Shown in pieces: positions 1 to 9,622 of a DNA stretch of 32,751 nt; positions within the stretch are counted from its first letter, which is position 1, and each line of letters begins with the position of its first letter. Where the stretch lies: contig JANJWV010000174.1 of the NCBI GenBank assembly GCA_024709365.1, forward strand, positions 1 through 32,751, read 5' to 3'. This DNA is from Desulfomicrobium sp. (GTDB lineage: Bacteria > Desulfobacterota > Desulfovibrionia > Desulfovibrionales > Desulfomicrobiaceae). The notes beneath the pieces are model-generated. The model had not been told where the DNA came from and ran no database searches. It saw only the letters and a program-made list of their open reading frames with translations. A program made the position numbers and the translations under genes.

Positions 1-1
1 C

Positions 2-499
2 GTGAAAGAGCCCGCGCCCGAACCCGGCGAAGCCCCGGCCGACTACGCGGCCCGCATGGCCCGCATCAAGGGCGCCGACATCGCTGCCCGCCACCCCGAC
101 AAGGTCGTGCTCTCGGCCGACACCATCGTGGTCCGGGGAACGGACATCCTCGGCAAGCCGCAGGACCGTCGCGAGGCCGTCGAAATGCTTTCGTCCCTGT
201 CCGGCGGCTGGCACGAGGTCATCACGGGTTTCTGCGTGCTGTGCGACCGCGACGCCCTGACCGTCTGCCGCACCGTGACGACCAGGGTGCACATGGCCGA
301 CAACTCCCCGGAAATGCTCGCGGCCTACGTGGCCACGGGCGAGCCCATGGACAAGGCCGGCGCCTACGGCATTCAGGGCATTGGCGCCTTCCTCGTGGAC
401 GAGGTGCAGGGTTCCTACACCAATGTGGTCGGCCTGCCTCTGCGTTCGGTGCTGAACATCCTCCTTGAAATCGGAGCCATCGGAGTCGCCGATGCCTGA
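2..499 (+). CDS. maf: Maf family nucleotide pyrophosphatase (5' truncated by window edge)
   Basis: Maf proteins hydrolyse non-canonical or methylated nucleoside triphosphates (or dTTP/UTP) to monophosphates in the cytoplasm. The visible 165 residues contain the family's SADT segment with its conserved Asp (residue 40 counted from position 2), GKP (51-53) and the DKAGAYGIQG block (117-126). The N-terminal SGSPRR-type nucleotide-binding motif is missing. A GTG lies at position 2, but the family is usually near 190-210 residues, so the true start is almost certainly upstream of the window. The stop overlaps the next gene (pgpA) by 8 bases, which suggests translational coupling. Family assignment is secure; whether it is of the dTTP/UTP or m7GTP type cannot be decided without the N-terminus. 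Confidence 0.9.
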   Translation: MKEPAPEPGEAPADYAARMARIKGADIAARHPDKVVLSADTIVVRGTDILGKPQDRREAVEMLSSLSGGWHEVITGFCVLCDRDALTVCRTVTTRVHMADNSPEMLAAYVATGEPMDKAGAYGIQGIGAFLVDEVQGSYTNVVGLPLRSVLNILLEIGAIGVADA

Positions 500-974
500 A
501 ACCAAACCCGAGACGCTCTCCTCCCGGCTGGCGGCCCAGCTTGCCACGCTGGGCCCGGCCGGACGCATGCCCAAGGCCCCGGGCACGTGGGGTTCCCTGG
601 CGGCCGCGGCGGCGGCTCCGTTCCTGTTCCTGCCCCTGCCCCTCTGGGTGCGGATCGCGGTTCTGGCCCTCCTCTTTCCCCTCGGCGCCTGGTGCGCCGG
701 GCGGACGGAAACATGCCTGTGCTGCAAGGACCCGTCGTGCGTGGTGGTCGACGAACTGTGGGGGCAGTGGATCGCCCTGCTCCCCCTGAGCGCTGCCGAA
801 CCGCTGTGGATCGTCCCGGCCTTCCTGCTCTTCCGCCTTTTCGACATCGCCAAGCCCTGGCCCGTGCGGGCCTCGGAACGCTGGCTGCCCGGCGGGTGGG
901 GCATCATGATCGACGACGGGTTCGCCGGCCTGTATGCCCTGCTCGTCCTGCTGGTCTGCCGCGCCCTGTTCTAG
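492..974 (+). CDS. pgpA: Phosphatidylglycerophosphatase A
   Basis: PgpA dephosphorylates phosphatidylglycerophosphate to phosphatidylglycerol at the inner membrane. The 160-residue protein has the family signature GTWGS (about residues 27-31), a VVDELWGQW segment carrying the acidic metal-binding residues, and FDIAKPWPVR followed by GIMIDDGFAG near the C-terminus. Hydrophobic segments at about 34-65, 90-110 and 143-158 fit a membrane enzyme. I chose the ATG at 492 because GGAG sits 6-7 bases upstream and conserved sequence begins soon after; an in-frame ATG at 465 would add nine unconserved residues inside maf. It overlaps maf by 8 bases and is followed within 3 bases by hrpB, so the three genes look like one operon. 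Confidence 0.9.
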   Translation: MPETKPETLSSRLAAQLATLGPAGRMPKAPGTWGSLAAAAAAPFLFLPLPLWVRIAVLALLFPLGAWCAGRTETCLCCKDPSCVVVDELWGQWIALLPLSAAEPLWIVPAFLLFRLFDIAKPWPVRASERWLPGGWGIMIDDGFAGLYALLVLLVCRALF

Positions 975-977
975 GCC

Positions 978-3425
978 ATGACGCCCCCTGCCACGCTTCC
1001 GCCGCTTCCCATAGACGCAGTCCTGCCCGACCTGGCGCAGGCCCTGCACACGGACACGGCCTGCGTGATCCACGCCCCGCCGGGCAGCGGCAAGACCACG
1101 CGCATCCCCCTGGCCCTCATGGACGCTCCCTGGGCCACCGGGCGCAAGATTCTCATGCTCGAACCCAGACGCCTGGCCGCGCGCGCCGCGGCCCGCCACA
1201 TGGCAGGCCTCTTGGGAGAGAAGGCCGGGGAGCGCGTCGGCTACCGCACGCGCCTGGACATACGTGTCTCGGCCTCAACCCGCGTCGAGGTCGTGACCGA
1301 GGGCATCCTGACCCGCATGCTGCAGCACGACCCCGAACTCACGGGCTACGCCTGCGTCATCTTCGACGAATTTCATGAAAGAAGCCTCCAGGCCGACCTG
1401 GGCCTGGCCCTGTGCCTGGAAGTGCGCGCCGCCCTGCGGCCCGACCTGCGCCTGGCCGTCATGTCCGCCACCCTCGACGTGGAGGCCGTGGCCGACCTCC
1501 TGGCCCCGTGCCGCATCCTGTCCTGCCCGGGGCAGGCCCACGCGGTGGAGACCCGCTACCTGCGCCTGCCCGAGCGTTTCGTCGAAGAGCGCATGGCCCG
1601 CGCCATCGCCCTGGCCCTGGCCACGGAAACGGGAAGCATCCTGGCCTTCCTGCCCGGAGCCCGCGAAATCCGCCGCACGGAGGAACTCCTCGGCGCGCCA
1701 TCCACCGGCGTGGAGATCCACCCGCTCCTGGGCGCCCTGACCGCGGCCGAGCAGGACCGGGCCATCTCCCCGCCCCAGGCAGGAACGCGCAAGGTTGTGC
1801 TGGCCACGGCCATCGCCGAAACCTCCCTGACCATCGAGGGCGTGCGCGTCGTCATCGACAGCGGCCTGGCCCGCCTGCCCCGCTTCGACCCCAGAAGCGG
1901 CATGACGGTCCTGGTCACGGAGCCCGCCTCCCTGGCCACCGTGGCCCAAAGGCAGGGCCGCGCCGGCCGCACGGAGCCGGGCGTGTGCCTGCGCCTCTGG
2001 GACCCGGCCGACGAGGTCAGCCGCAAACCCTTCCCCGCCCCGGAAATGCTGGAGGCCGACCTCACCCCCCTGGCCCTCGACTTGGCCCTGTGGGGCGCGG
2101 CCTCCCCCGCGGACCTCGCGTGGCTGACCCCGCCGCCGGCCGGAAATTTCCTGAGCGCCAGACGCCTCCTGCGTGAGCTCGGCGCCCTCGACGACGTGGG
2201 GCGCATCACGGCCCACGGCCGCGACATGGCCGCTCTGCCCCTGCACCCGCGCCTGGCCCACATGGTCCTCTCGGCCAAATGCATCGGCCACGGCCCCACC
2301 GCGGCCCACCTGGCCGCCATCCTGGGCGAACCGGGCCGCATCATGCGCTCCTCCCCGGACCTGCGCGAAGCCGTGAGGCCGCGGGGGCTGTCCGACACAC
2401 TGCGGGCCTCCATGGAGCAGATCGCCCGACTCGCCTCCATAAAACCTGGGCCCGTGGACCCCGAAGCCGCCGGTCTCCTGACCGCCCTGGCCTATCCGGA
2501 CCGCATCGCGCGCCGCCAGGAGGACGGGTCCTACAGGCTGACCAGCGGCCGAAAGGCCGTCTGGCCGGGACCGAGCACCCTGTCAGGCCTCGAATTCCTG
2601 GCCGTCGCGCAACTGGACGGCAGCGCCGACAACGCCCGGATCTGGCAGGCGGCCCCGCTCTCGTGGCAGGAAATGCACAAGCATTTCGGGGATCTGATGC
2701 GCTTCGAGGACGAGGTGCGCTTCGACCCGCTCCTCGACCGCGTGGTCAGCCGCCGCAAGCTGATGCTCGACGCGCTCTGCCTGCGGGATGAACCTCTGGC
2801 CGCCGACCGGGATGCCGTGACCCGGGCGCTCCTGGCCGGACTCAAAGACATTTCGCGCCTACCATGGGATGACCAGAGCCGCGCCCTGCGCGACCGAGTT
2901 CGCTTTCTGCGCAGCATCGACGACACGGCCTGGCCCGACCTGTCCGACGCCGCTCTCCAGTCCTCCCTGACCGACTGGCTGGGCCCATTCGCAACCGGCG
3001 CACGCTCCACGGCCGACCTCGCCAGGGTGCCGCTCCTGGAGGCCCTGAAAAACCTCATCGGGTGGGATAAACTCAAACTCCTGGACCGCCTGGCCCCGGA
3101 ACACCTTGACGTCCCCTCGGGCGCCCGGCGCCGCGTCGACTACTCCCCGGAATCCGGCCCCGTCCTGCCCGTCAAGCTCCAGGAAATGTTCGGCTGCGCC
3201 GACACCCCCACCCTGGCAGGCGGCCAATACCCCCTCGTCCTGCACCTGCTCTCCCCCGCCGGCCGCCCCCTGCAGGTCACCCGCGACCTGCCCTCCTTCT
3301 GGAAGAACGGCTACCCCCTCGTGCGCGCCGAAATGCGCGGCCGCTACCCCAAACACCCCTGGCCCGAAGACCCGGTCACAGCCATGCCCACGGCCAAGAC
3401 CAAGAAGGCCATGACGCCGAGATAA
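978..3425 (+). CDS. hrpB: ATP-dependent RNA helicase HrpB
   Basis: HrpB is a DEAH/RHA-type superfamily 2 helicase whose physiological RNA target is not established in most bacteria. The 815-residue length matches the family. Visible motifs are Walker A APPGSGKT (33-40), motif II DEFH (130-133), motif III SAT (163-165), and motif VI QRQGRAGR (about 323-330). The C-terminal third carries the HrpB-specific tail ending in KYPKHPWPEDP-like sequence (here RYPKHPWPEDP), typical of the family. The ATG at 978 is three bases after the pgpA stop with only a weak upstream purine stretch, so translation may depend on coupling. A 9-bp stem hairpin follows 15 bases after the stop. Confidence 0.93.
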   Translation: MTPPATLPPLPIDAVLPDLAQALHTDTACVIHAPPGSGKTTRIPLALMDAPWATGRKILMLEPRRLAARAAARHMAGLLGEKAGERVGYRTRLDIRVSASTRVEVVTEGILTRMLQHDPELTGYACVIFDEFHERSLQADLGLALCLEVRAALRPDLRLAVMSATLDVEAVADLLAPCRILSCPGQAHAVETRYLRLPERFVEERMARAIALALATETGSILAFLPGAREIRRTEELLGAPSTGVEIHPLLGALTAAEQDRAISPPQAGTRKVVLATAIAETSLTIEGVRVVIDSGLARLPRFDPRSGMTVLVTEPASLATVAQRQGRAGRTEPGVCLRLWDPADEVSRKPFPAPEMLEADLTPLALDLALWGAASPADLAWLTPPPAGNFLSARRLLRELGALDDVGRITAHGRDMAALPLHPRLAHMVLSAKCIGHGPTAAHLAAILGEPGRIMRSSPDLREAVRPRGLSDTLRASMEQIARLASIKPGPVDPEAAGLLTALAYPDRIARRQEDGSYRLTSGRKAVWPGPSTLSGLEFLAVAQLDGSADNARIWQAAPLSWQEMHKHFGDLMRFEDEVRFDPLLDRVVSRRKLMLDALCLRDEPLAADRDAVTRALLAGLKDISRLPWDDQSRALRDRVRFLRSIDDTAWPDLSDAALQSSLTDWLGPFATGARSTADLARVPLLEALKNLIGWDKLKLLDRLAPEHLDVPSGARRRVDYSPESGPVLPVKLQEMFGCADTPTLAGGQYPLVLHLLSPAGRPLQVTRDLPSFWKNGYPLVRAEMRGRYPKHPWPEDPVTAMPTAKTKKAMTPR

Positions 3426-3440
3426 GACTGCCTCCGGCGG

Positions 3441-3460
3441 GCAGGGGACTCGTCCCCTGC
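3441..3460 (+). terminator. Hairpin after hrpB, probable terminator
   Basis: A perfect 9-bp stem, GCAGGGGAC paired with GTCCCCTGC, with a 2-base turn lies 15 bases after the hrpB stop. It is followed by a pyrimidine-rich, moderately T-rich tract rather than a clean T run. It is probably an intrinsic or partly Rho-assisted terminator for maf-pgpA-hrpB. It directly abuts the first copy of the long palindromic repeat, so it could be part of that element. Confidence 0.55.
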
Positions 3461-3474
3461 ACCCCTTTCATCTC

Positions 3475-3690
3475 TTTCCTCACACCCGTCCACCCTGCCT
3501 CAAGCGATCCGTCGTGGGTCGGGCAAGGGCTGTCGGCTGTTTGACCGAGCCAGGCATCGTTTGCTTCCCGGCCGCGTGCCGGACAACGCGCCGCCCTCCG
3601 GCCCAAAGCTCAAGGCCGGGAAGCATTACGAGGCCCGCGAGGAAGTTCCGGCAGTCCTTGCCCGGCCCGCGACGGATCGCGTCCACCTGA
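3475..3690. repeat. Long palindromic intergenic repeat, copy 1
   Basis: About 216 bases recur at 4321-4538 in the same orientation, with roughly a dozen substitutions and one 2-base gap (about 94% identity by eye). The element is itself a long imperfect inverted repeat. Bases 3504-3536 pair with 3648-3680 (33 pairs with four non-Watson-Crick positions), and TGCTTCCCGGCC at 3562-3573 pairs perfectly with GGCCGGGAAGCA at 3614-3625. It can form a rod about 177 nt long, with a loop region at 3574-3613. No transposase is nearby. Short open frames run through it on both strands, but they track the palindrome and lack ribosome binding sites, so I do not call genes here. It may be a MITE-like element or a structured RNA. 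Confidence 0.85.
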
Positions 3691-3779
3691 AAAAACGTCC
3701 AGCTCACGAGTCCCGACCGCGGCGATTCCCGTGTCAAACCATGGACAACACCAGCCTTTCGTCACAATCTCTTCTCAGG

Positions 3780-4115
3780 CTATGCGTCAACCTCCACGAC
3801 TGCGGCTTCAGGAGCGTTAGCCATGACGGATTGAATCCCCTTATCCCTTGAGGCCACAGTTTCGTACTGCTGGCTGGTGCCGATGACCAGATGGTTTGCG
3901 GCAAGAAGACTGAACGCATACTTTCCCGATTTTGTTTCAATTTTCTTGAACCGCTCTTCCACGACCGCATTCTTCTTTACTGATTCAATCCCGTTTTTAC
4001 ATCCACCTTTGTCTTTATACCCCTCACTTCCGAGAATGATCTGCCCGTTCCCGGACTTGAGACGAAAACGAAATTCCCCGGCCCTGTCCATGTACATTTC
4101 AAATTTCCCAGCCAT
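3780..4115 (-). CDS. yegP: YegP-like DUF1508 tandem-repeat protein
   Basis: A 111-residue protein made of two DUF1508 (YegP) units, roughly residues 1-55 and 56-107. Each has the family pattern of an F..y.. strand, an FRFRLKSGNGQIIL/YAFSLLAANHLVIG strand, an SEGY/SQQY segment, and a closing helix with GIESVKKNA/GIQSVMANA. The family is small, cytoplasmic and of unsettled function, with stress-related hints in E. coli. AAGGAGG sits about 7 bases before the ATG. The gene is visibly AT-richer than its neighbours (many TTT, AAA and ATT codons) and lies between two direct repeat copies. Both points suggest acquisition by transfer. A candidate promoter lies at 4169-4198. Confidence 0.88.
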   Translation of the reverse strand: MAGKFEMYMDRAGEFRFRLKSGNGQIILGSEGYKDKGGCKNGIESVKKNAVVEERFKKIETKSGKYAFSLLAANHLVIGTSQQYETVASRDKGIQSVMANAPEAAVVEVDA

Positions 4116-4168
4116 TGTGCCCTCCTTATGAGTTCAGAATTGTGCAAATAAACTCGATTTACATAATG

Positions 4169-4198
4169 TTTATCGCACCATTTCAGCACATAAGGCAA
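4169..4198 (-). promoter_or_regulatory. Candidate sigma-70 promoter for yegP-like gene
   Basis: On the minus strand, TTGCCT (4193-4198) and GATAAA (4169-4174) are separated by 18 bases, in the AT-rich stretch 53 bases upstream of the yegP-like start. The match to consensus is moderate and there is no experimental support. Confidence 0.4.
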
Positions 4199-4200
4199 GA

Positions 4201-4227
4201 ATTGAACGAATTTTTATTCAGTTCAAT
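4201..4227. promoter_or_regulatory. AT-rich dyad just upstream of the yegP-like promoter
   Basis: ATTGAAC (4201-4207) is mirrored by GTTCAAT (4221-4227), and the inner GAAT pairs with ATTC around a TTTT loop. It lies immediately upstream of the proposed -35 box. It could be an operator for a dimeric regulator or the stem of a small terminator. It falls in the gap 4116-4603, which otherwise holds the second long repeat and the selB terminator. Confidence 0.4.
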
Positions 4228-4320
4228 AACACCGGCGGCAACAGAAACAATCCAGACGTCCCACAAGGACAACTTGAGTCGGTGACAACCCACTGGCGCT
4301 GCAACACATACACCTCTTTC

Positions 4321-4538
4321 TTTCCTCACACCCTTCCGCCCCGCCTCAAGCGTTCCGGCGCGGGCCGGGCAAGGGCTGTCGGCTGTCCGACCGAGCCAGG
4401 CATCGTTTGCTTCCCGGCCGCGTGCCGGACAACGCGCCGCCCCTGCCCAAAGCTCAAGGCCGGGAAGCATTACGAGGCCCGCGAGGAAGTTCCGGCAGAC
4501 CTTGCCCGGCCCGCGACGGATCACGCATCCCGCCCCTG
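4321..4538. repeat. Long palindromic intergenic repeat, copy 2
   Basis: Direct copy of 3475-3690, starting with the same TTTCCTCACACCC and ending near a shared CCTGAAA. It keeps the internal 12-bp perfect inverted repeat and the long outer arms. In the outer stem, two positions that are G-U type in copy 1 are Watson-Crick here, while two others are worse. The two copies bracket the yegP-like gene and its promoter. Copy 2 sits directly before the hairpin that ends the opposing selB transcript. Confidence 0.85.
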
Positions 4539-4544
4539 AAACGA

Positions 4545-4571
4545 AAGAATCCCCGCCAAGGCGGGGACTCT
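4545..4571 (-). terminator. Rho-independent terminator of selB
   Basis: Read on the minus strand, TCCCCGCC and GGCGGGGA form an 8-bp GC-rich stem around a TT loop, followed by the T-rich run ATTCTTTCGTTT. It begins about 35 bases after the selB stop codon. The T-rich side is on the minus strand, so it serves selB; no + strand gene ends here. Confidence 0.75.
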
Positions 4572-4603
4572 TCACATCGCACAAACAGATCGAACCGGAT
4601 CCA

Positions 4604-6508
<1,905 letters not shown>

Positions 6509-6517
6509 GCCGTCCTC

Positions 6518-7879
6518 CTAGCTGCGGTAGAATGCTGAGTAGGCCAGAACCGTCGCGTACAGGTCCGCCTTGGAGCTGATCTCGAAGGGGCTGTGCATGG
6601 ACAGCACGCCGGGACCGAAGTCGATGATCTCCATGCCGTAGACGGCCAGATCCTTGGCCACGGTGCCCCCGCCGCCCTCGTCGACCTTGCCCATTTCGGC
6701 CATCTGCCAGGGGATGTTCTCGGCCGCGAGCAGGGCCCGGAACCAGGCCACGTACTCGCAGTCGGCCTCGCTGGCCCCGTACTTGCCGCCGTGGCCCGTG
6801 AACTTGGAGAAGACCGGGCCATGGCCCAGGAGGGAGGCGTTGAACTTGTCGTGCACGTCCTGGTAGTCCGGGTCCAGGGGGCAGTGCACGTCGGCCGACA
6901 CGGCCTTGGTCCGGCCCAGGACGTGGCGCAGGCGGGTCCGGGGTTCCCAGGCGTCGAGGACGTCCTCCAGGGCGTGCTCCATGAAGCGCGACTTGGCGCC
7001 GGTCGCGCCGTCGGAGCCGATCTCCTCCTTGTCGAAGAGGAGCAGGACCTGAGTATGCTCCCCGGCCGGCGCGTCCAGAAAGGCTTTGAGCGACGTGAAC
7101 ACGCACAGGCGGTCGTCCTGGCCGTAGCCACCCAGCATCGATCGGTCCAGGCCAACGTAGCGCGCCCTGCCTGCGGGCACGACCTGCAGTTCGGCGCTGA
7201 AGAGGTCCTCCTCGCCGATGGAGTAGCGTTCGTGAAGGAGTTCGAGGACCTTCTGCCTGACCTTGGCTTCATCACCGGCCGTCGCCGGTTCGTGCCCGAA
7301 GGCCAGGTTCAGCTTTTCGCCGACGAAAGCCTTCTCCACGGTCTCCTCACGCTGCTTTCGCGCCAGGTGGGGCAGCAGGTCCAGGACCGTGAACACCGGG
7401 TCGGTCTCGTCCTCGCCGATGCAGACCGGGATGACGCGGCCGTCCATGGCCACCACGGTGCCGTGCAGGGCCAGAGGCCTGGCCAGCCACTGGTATTTCT
7501 TGATGCCGCCGTAATAGTGCGTCTTCATGAGAGCCACCTGACACTCCTCGTGCAGCGGGTGCTGCTTGAGGTCCAGGTGCGGCGTGTCGGCGTGGGCGGT
7601 GATGAGCCGCAGGCCCTGCGACAGGGGGGCGCTGCCCCTGCGGGCCAGGAGCACGGCCTTGGAACGGAAGGGGATCATGGCCAGGCCGTCCGACAGCCCT
7701 GCGGGAAAGCCCGCGGCCGCGCCCTGCTCCAGAACCCAGGCGATGGTCTCCCGCTCGGTCTTGCACCGCGTCAGGAATTCGAGAAACTCCTCGGCCAGCG
7801 CGTCCATCCGCGCCCTGTCGCCGTCTGCACCGTAGCGTTCCCAGCAGCTCTTCGCCGCGTACTTCAGGACCTCATCCAT
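6518..7879 (-). CDS. M18 family aminopeptidase (aspartyl aminopeptidase type)
   Basis: A cytosolic zinc-dependent aminopeptidase that removes N-terminal residues, often acidic ones, from peptides. At 453 residues it is the usual M18 length. Zinc and catalytic motifs are HADTPHLD (96-103), the acidic DKEEIGS (283-289), and a late MHSPFEISSKAD segment (about 431-442) carrying the last zinc-ligand His. An intact KYQWLARPLALHG stretch supports the family. The gene is 85 bases downstream of the rubredoxin gene, across a strong terminator, and 9 bases upstream of selB. It therefore probably has its own promoter or read-through transcription. The assignment is family-level; substrate preference is not readable from sequence. 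Confidence 0.92.
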   Translation of the reverse strand: MDEVLKYAAKSCWERYGADGDRARMDALAEEFLEFLTRCKTERETIAWVLEQGAAAGFPAGLSDGLAMIPFRSKAVLLARRGSAPLSQGLRLITAHADTPHLDLKQHPLHEECQVALMKTHYYGGIKKYQWLARPLALHGTVVAMDGRVIPVCIGEDETDPVFTVLDLLPHLARKQREETVEKAFVGEKLNLAFGHEPATAGDEAKVRQKVLELLHERYSIGEEDLFSAELQVVPAGRARYVGLDRSMLGGYGQDDRLCVFTSLKAFLDAPAGEHTQVLLLFDKEEIGSDGATGAKSRFMEHALEDVLDAWEPRTRLRHVLGRTKAVSADVHCPLDPDYQDVHDKFNASLLGHGPVFSKFTGHGGKYGASEADCEYVAWFRALLAAENIPWQMAEMGKVDEGGGGTVAKDLAVYGMEIIDFGPGVLSMHSPFEISSKADLYATVLAYSAFYRS

Positions 7880-7908
7880 CGCGTTCTCCTCGAAAATCCA
7901 TCCAACAG

Positions 7909-7940
7909 AAAAAAAGGGAGCGGAATCGCTTCCCGCTCCC
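7909..7940 (-). terminator. Strong rho-independent terminator after rubredoxin gene
   Basis: On the minus strand GGGAGCGG pairs perfectly with CCGCTCCC across a 9-base loop and is followed directly by seven T residues. It sits about 25 bases past the rubredoxin stop, so it ends the S1/rubredoxin transcript before the aminopeptidase-selB pair. Confidence 0.88.
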
Positions 7941-7964
7941 CACGAACTCGAATACCGTCAGGCC

Positions 7965-8129
7965 TCAGCCCATCTTCTCGAAGTATTCCTTTTCCGCACC
8001 GCACTTGGGGCAGACCCAGCCTTCGGGCAGATCTTCGAAAGCGGTCCCCGCCGGAATGTTGTTGTCGGGGTCGCCTTCAGCCGGGTCGTACACGTAGCCG
8101 CACGGACATTCCCAACGTTCCATGGCCAT
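7965..8129 (-). CDS. Rubredoxin with CxC/CxxC iron site
   Basis: A 54-residue protein with the rubredoxin pattern [30 protein letters not shown] and a C-terminal EKEYFEK. Rubredoxins are small one-iron electron carriers, in sulfate reducers often serving oxygen or superoxide reduction. The second knuckle is the usual CPKCG (CxxCG, Cys 40 and 43). The first reads WECPCGY, that is Cys-Pro-Cys (residues 8-10), one residue shorter than the classic CxxC. The sequence around it is otherwise intact, so this looks like a real variant and not a frameshift. GGAGG lies 5 bases before the ATG at 8129; the ATG at 8123, two codons in, is an alternative start with 11-base spacing. Confidence 0.92.
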   Translation of the reverse strand: MAMERWECPCGYVYDPAEGDPDNNIPAGTAFEDLPEGWVCPKCGAEKEYFEKMG

Positions 8130-8177
8130 GGTTGCCTCCATCGGAGTTGAAGTGAACGGAATGAAATCCTTAAGGAC

Positions 8178-9593
8178 CTAGCTCTTCTTCTTCAAGGCCT
8201 TGGCCAGGGCGTCGCCCAGGGAACCCATGTCGCCGCCGGCCTGGGGCTTGTAGCCCTTCCAGTCGGAGACCTCCTCCTTCTTTCCGGTGCCCAGGCTGAT
8301 CTTGCGGTCGCGCAGGTTCACGCTCTCGATGCTGACCACGACCTTGTCGCCGGCTCCGAGTTTGTCGAACTTCACCTCGCCCTCGGCCTTGGCCATGACG
8401 GACTGGGGCAGAAGCCCGGTCACGCCCGGCTCCAGATTGACGAAGAGTCCGAACTGCTGGCGCTTCTCGACGGTGCCCTCGAAGGTCTGGCCCACGGGGT
8501 ACTTGTCGGCCACGGTCAGCCACGGGTCGCCCTCGGCGTCGCGCATGCTGAGCGAAATGCGCTGCTTTTCCACGTCGATCTGCTTGATCACGGCCGCGAC
8601 CATGTCGCCGACCTGGACAACATCGCCGGGCTTGTTCACACGCTTGGCGTAGCTCATCTCGCTGACGTGGACCAGGCCCTCGATGCCGGGCGCGATCTCG
8701 ACGAAAGCGCCGAACTCCATGAGCTTGACGACCTTGCCCGTGACCTTGTCGCCGTCCTTGAAGCGCTCGGTCACGGTCTTCCACGGGTCGTCCTGGGCCT
8801 GCTTGATGGACAGGGACAGGCGCGTCTCGCCGGGCTTCTTGCCGGCGCTGGTCCCGAGATACTTGACCCGCACGCGGTCACCCACGGACAGGGCCTCCTC
8901 GGGGCTCTGGATGCGGGCCCAGGCGATTTCGGAGATGTGCACCAGGCCTTCCACGCCAGGCACCAGCTCGACGAAGGCGCCGAAGGCTGCCAGGCGGGTG
9001 ACGGTGCCCTCGACCACGTCGCCGGGCTTGACGCCGTCGAAGAACTCGGCGCTGGCCTGCTGCTGCTCGACTTCGAGCAGGGCGCGGCGGGAGACCACGA
9101 TGTTGCGTCCGCCCTCGGTCAGCTTGGTGATGCGGAACTGCAGGGTCTGCCCGACGTAGTCCTCGGGGTTGGCCACGTAGCGCGAGTCGATCTGCGACAC
9201 GGGGCAGAAGGCGCGGCGCTTCATGATCTCGACGTGGAAGCCGCCCTTGATCTGCTCCCTGACCTTGCCCTCGACCGGAACCCCTCCGTCATAGGCGTCC
9301 TGGAGCATGTTCAGCCCTCCGGCGCCGGTCAGCGCCTTGGACAGACGCACGCTGTCGTCGGTCAGTCCCACCACGTAGAGTTCCAGCGTGTCGCCTTCGG
9401 CCACGGTCGGTTCCCCGGCGTCGTTCAGCAGTTCCTCACGGTCCACGATGCCGTCCACGGACGCGCCGCAGTCGACGAACACCGACTTCTGGCCGATGGA
9501 GATGACCGTTCCGGATACCTTGTCCCCTGCCTTCAGGGCCGCCTTGCGCTGGGATTCGTAGGAGGCGAACAGCTCGGCAAAATCTTCGCTCAT
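8178..9593 (-). CDS. rpsA: S1 RNA-binding repeat protein (ribosomal protein S1 type)
   Basis: A 471-residue protein with five recognisable S1 OB-fold repeats at about residues 21-86, 105-170, 189-264, 280-352 and 367-435. The two central ones carry the classic GAFVEL/EI..G.EGLVHISE/HVSE motif. Ribosomal S1 binds mRNA and helps load it onto the 30S subunit; E. coli S1 has six repeats, so this is one repeat shorter. The C-terminal tail is Lys-rich (KALKKKS). I lean to an S1-type protein, but this could be an extra S1-domain paralogue; the gene symbol is tentative. It lies 29 bases downstream of the cyclophilin gene and 48 bases upstream of rubredoxin on the same strand. Confidence 0.85.
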   Translation of the reverse strand: MSEDFAELFASYESQRKAALKAGDKVSGTVISIGQKSVFVDCGASVDGIVDREELLNDAGEPTVAEGDTLELYVVGLTDDSVRLSKALTGAGGLNMLQDAYDGGVPVEGKVREQIKGGFHVEIMKRRAFCPVSQIDSRYVANPEDYVGQTLQFRITKLTEGGRNIVVSRRALLEVEQQQASAEFFDGVKPGDVVEGTVTRLAAFGAFVELVPGVEGLVHISEIAWARIQSPEEALSVGDRVRVKYLGTSAGKKPGETRLSLSIKQAQDDPWKTVTERFKDGDKVTGKVVKLMEFGAFVEIAPGIEGLVHVSEMSYAKRVNKPGDVVQVGDMVAAVIKQIDVEKQRISLSMRDAEGDPWLTVADKYPVGQTFEGTVEKRQQFGLFVNLEPGVTGLLPQSVMAKAEGEVKFDKLGAGDKVVVSIESVNLRDRKISLGTGKKEEVSDWKGYKPQAGGDMGSLGDALAKALKKKS

Positions 9594-9622
9594 GTTTGAT
9601 TACCTTACTTCAACGTCTTGCG

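Noticed and set aside
4183-4584. 133-codon minus-strand frame through the second long repeat
   Set aside because: It follows the palindrome arms, matches a frame in copy 1 because the DNA is repeated, and lacks a ribosome site. More likely repeat DNA than a gene.
6593-8155. 520-codon open frame on the plus strand opposite the aminopeptidase and rubredoxin
   Set aside because: Antisense to genes with intact catalytic motifs and crosses a strong terminator; composition typical of a shadow.
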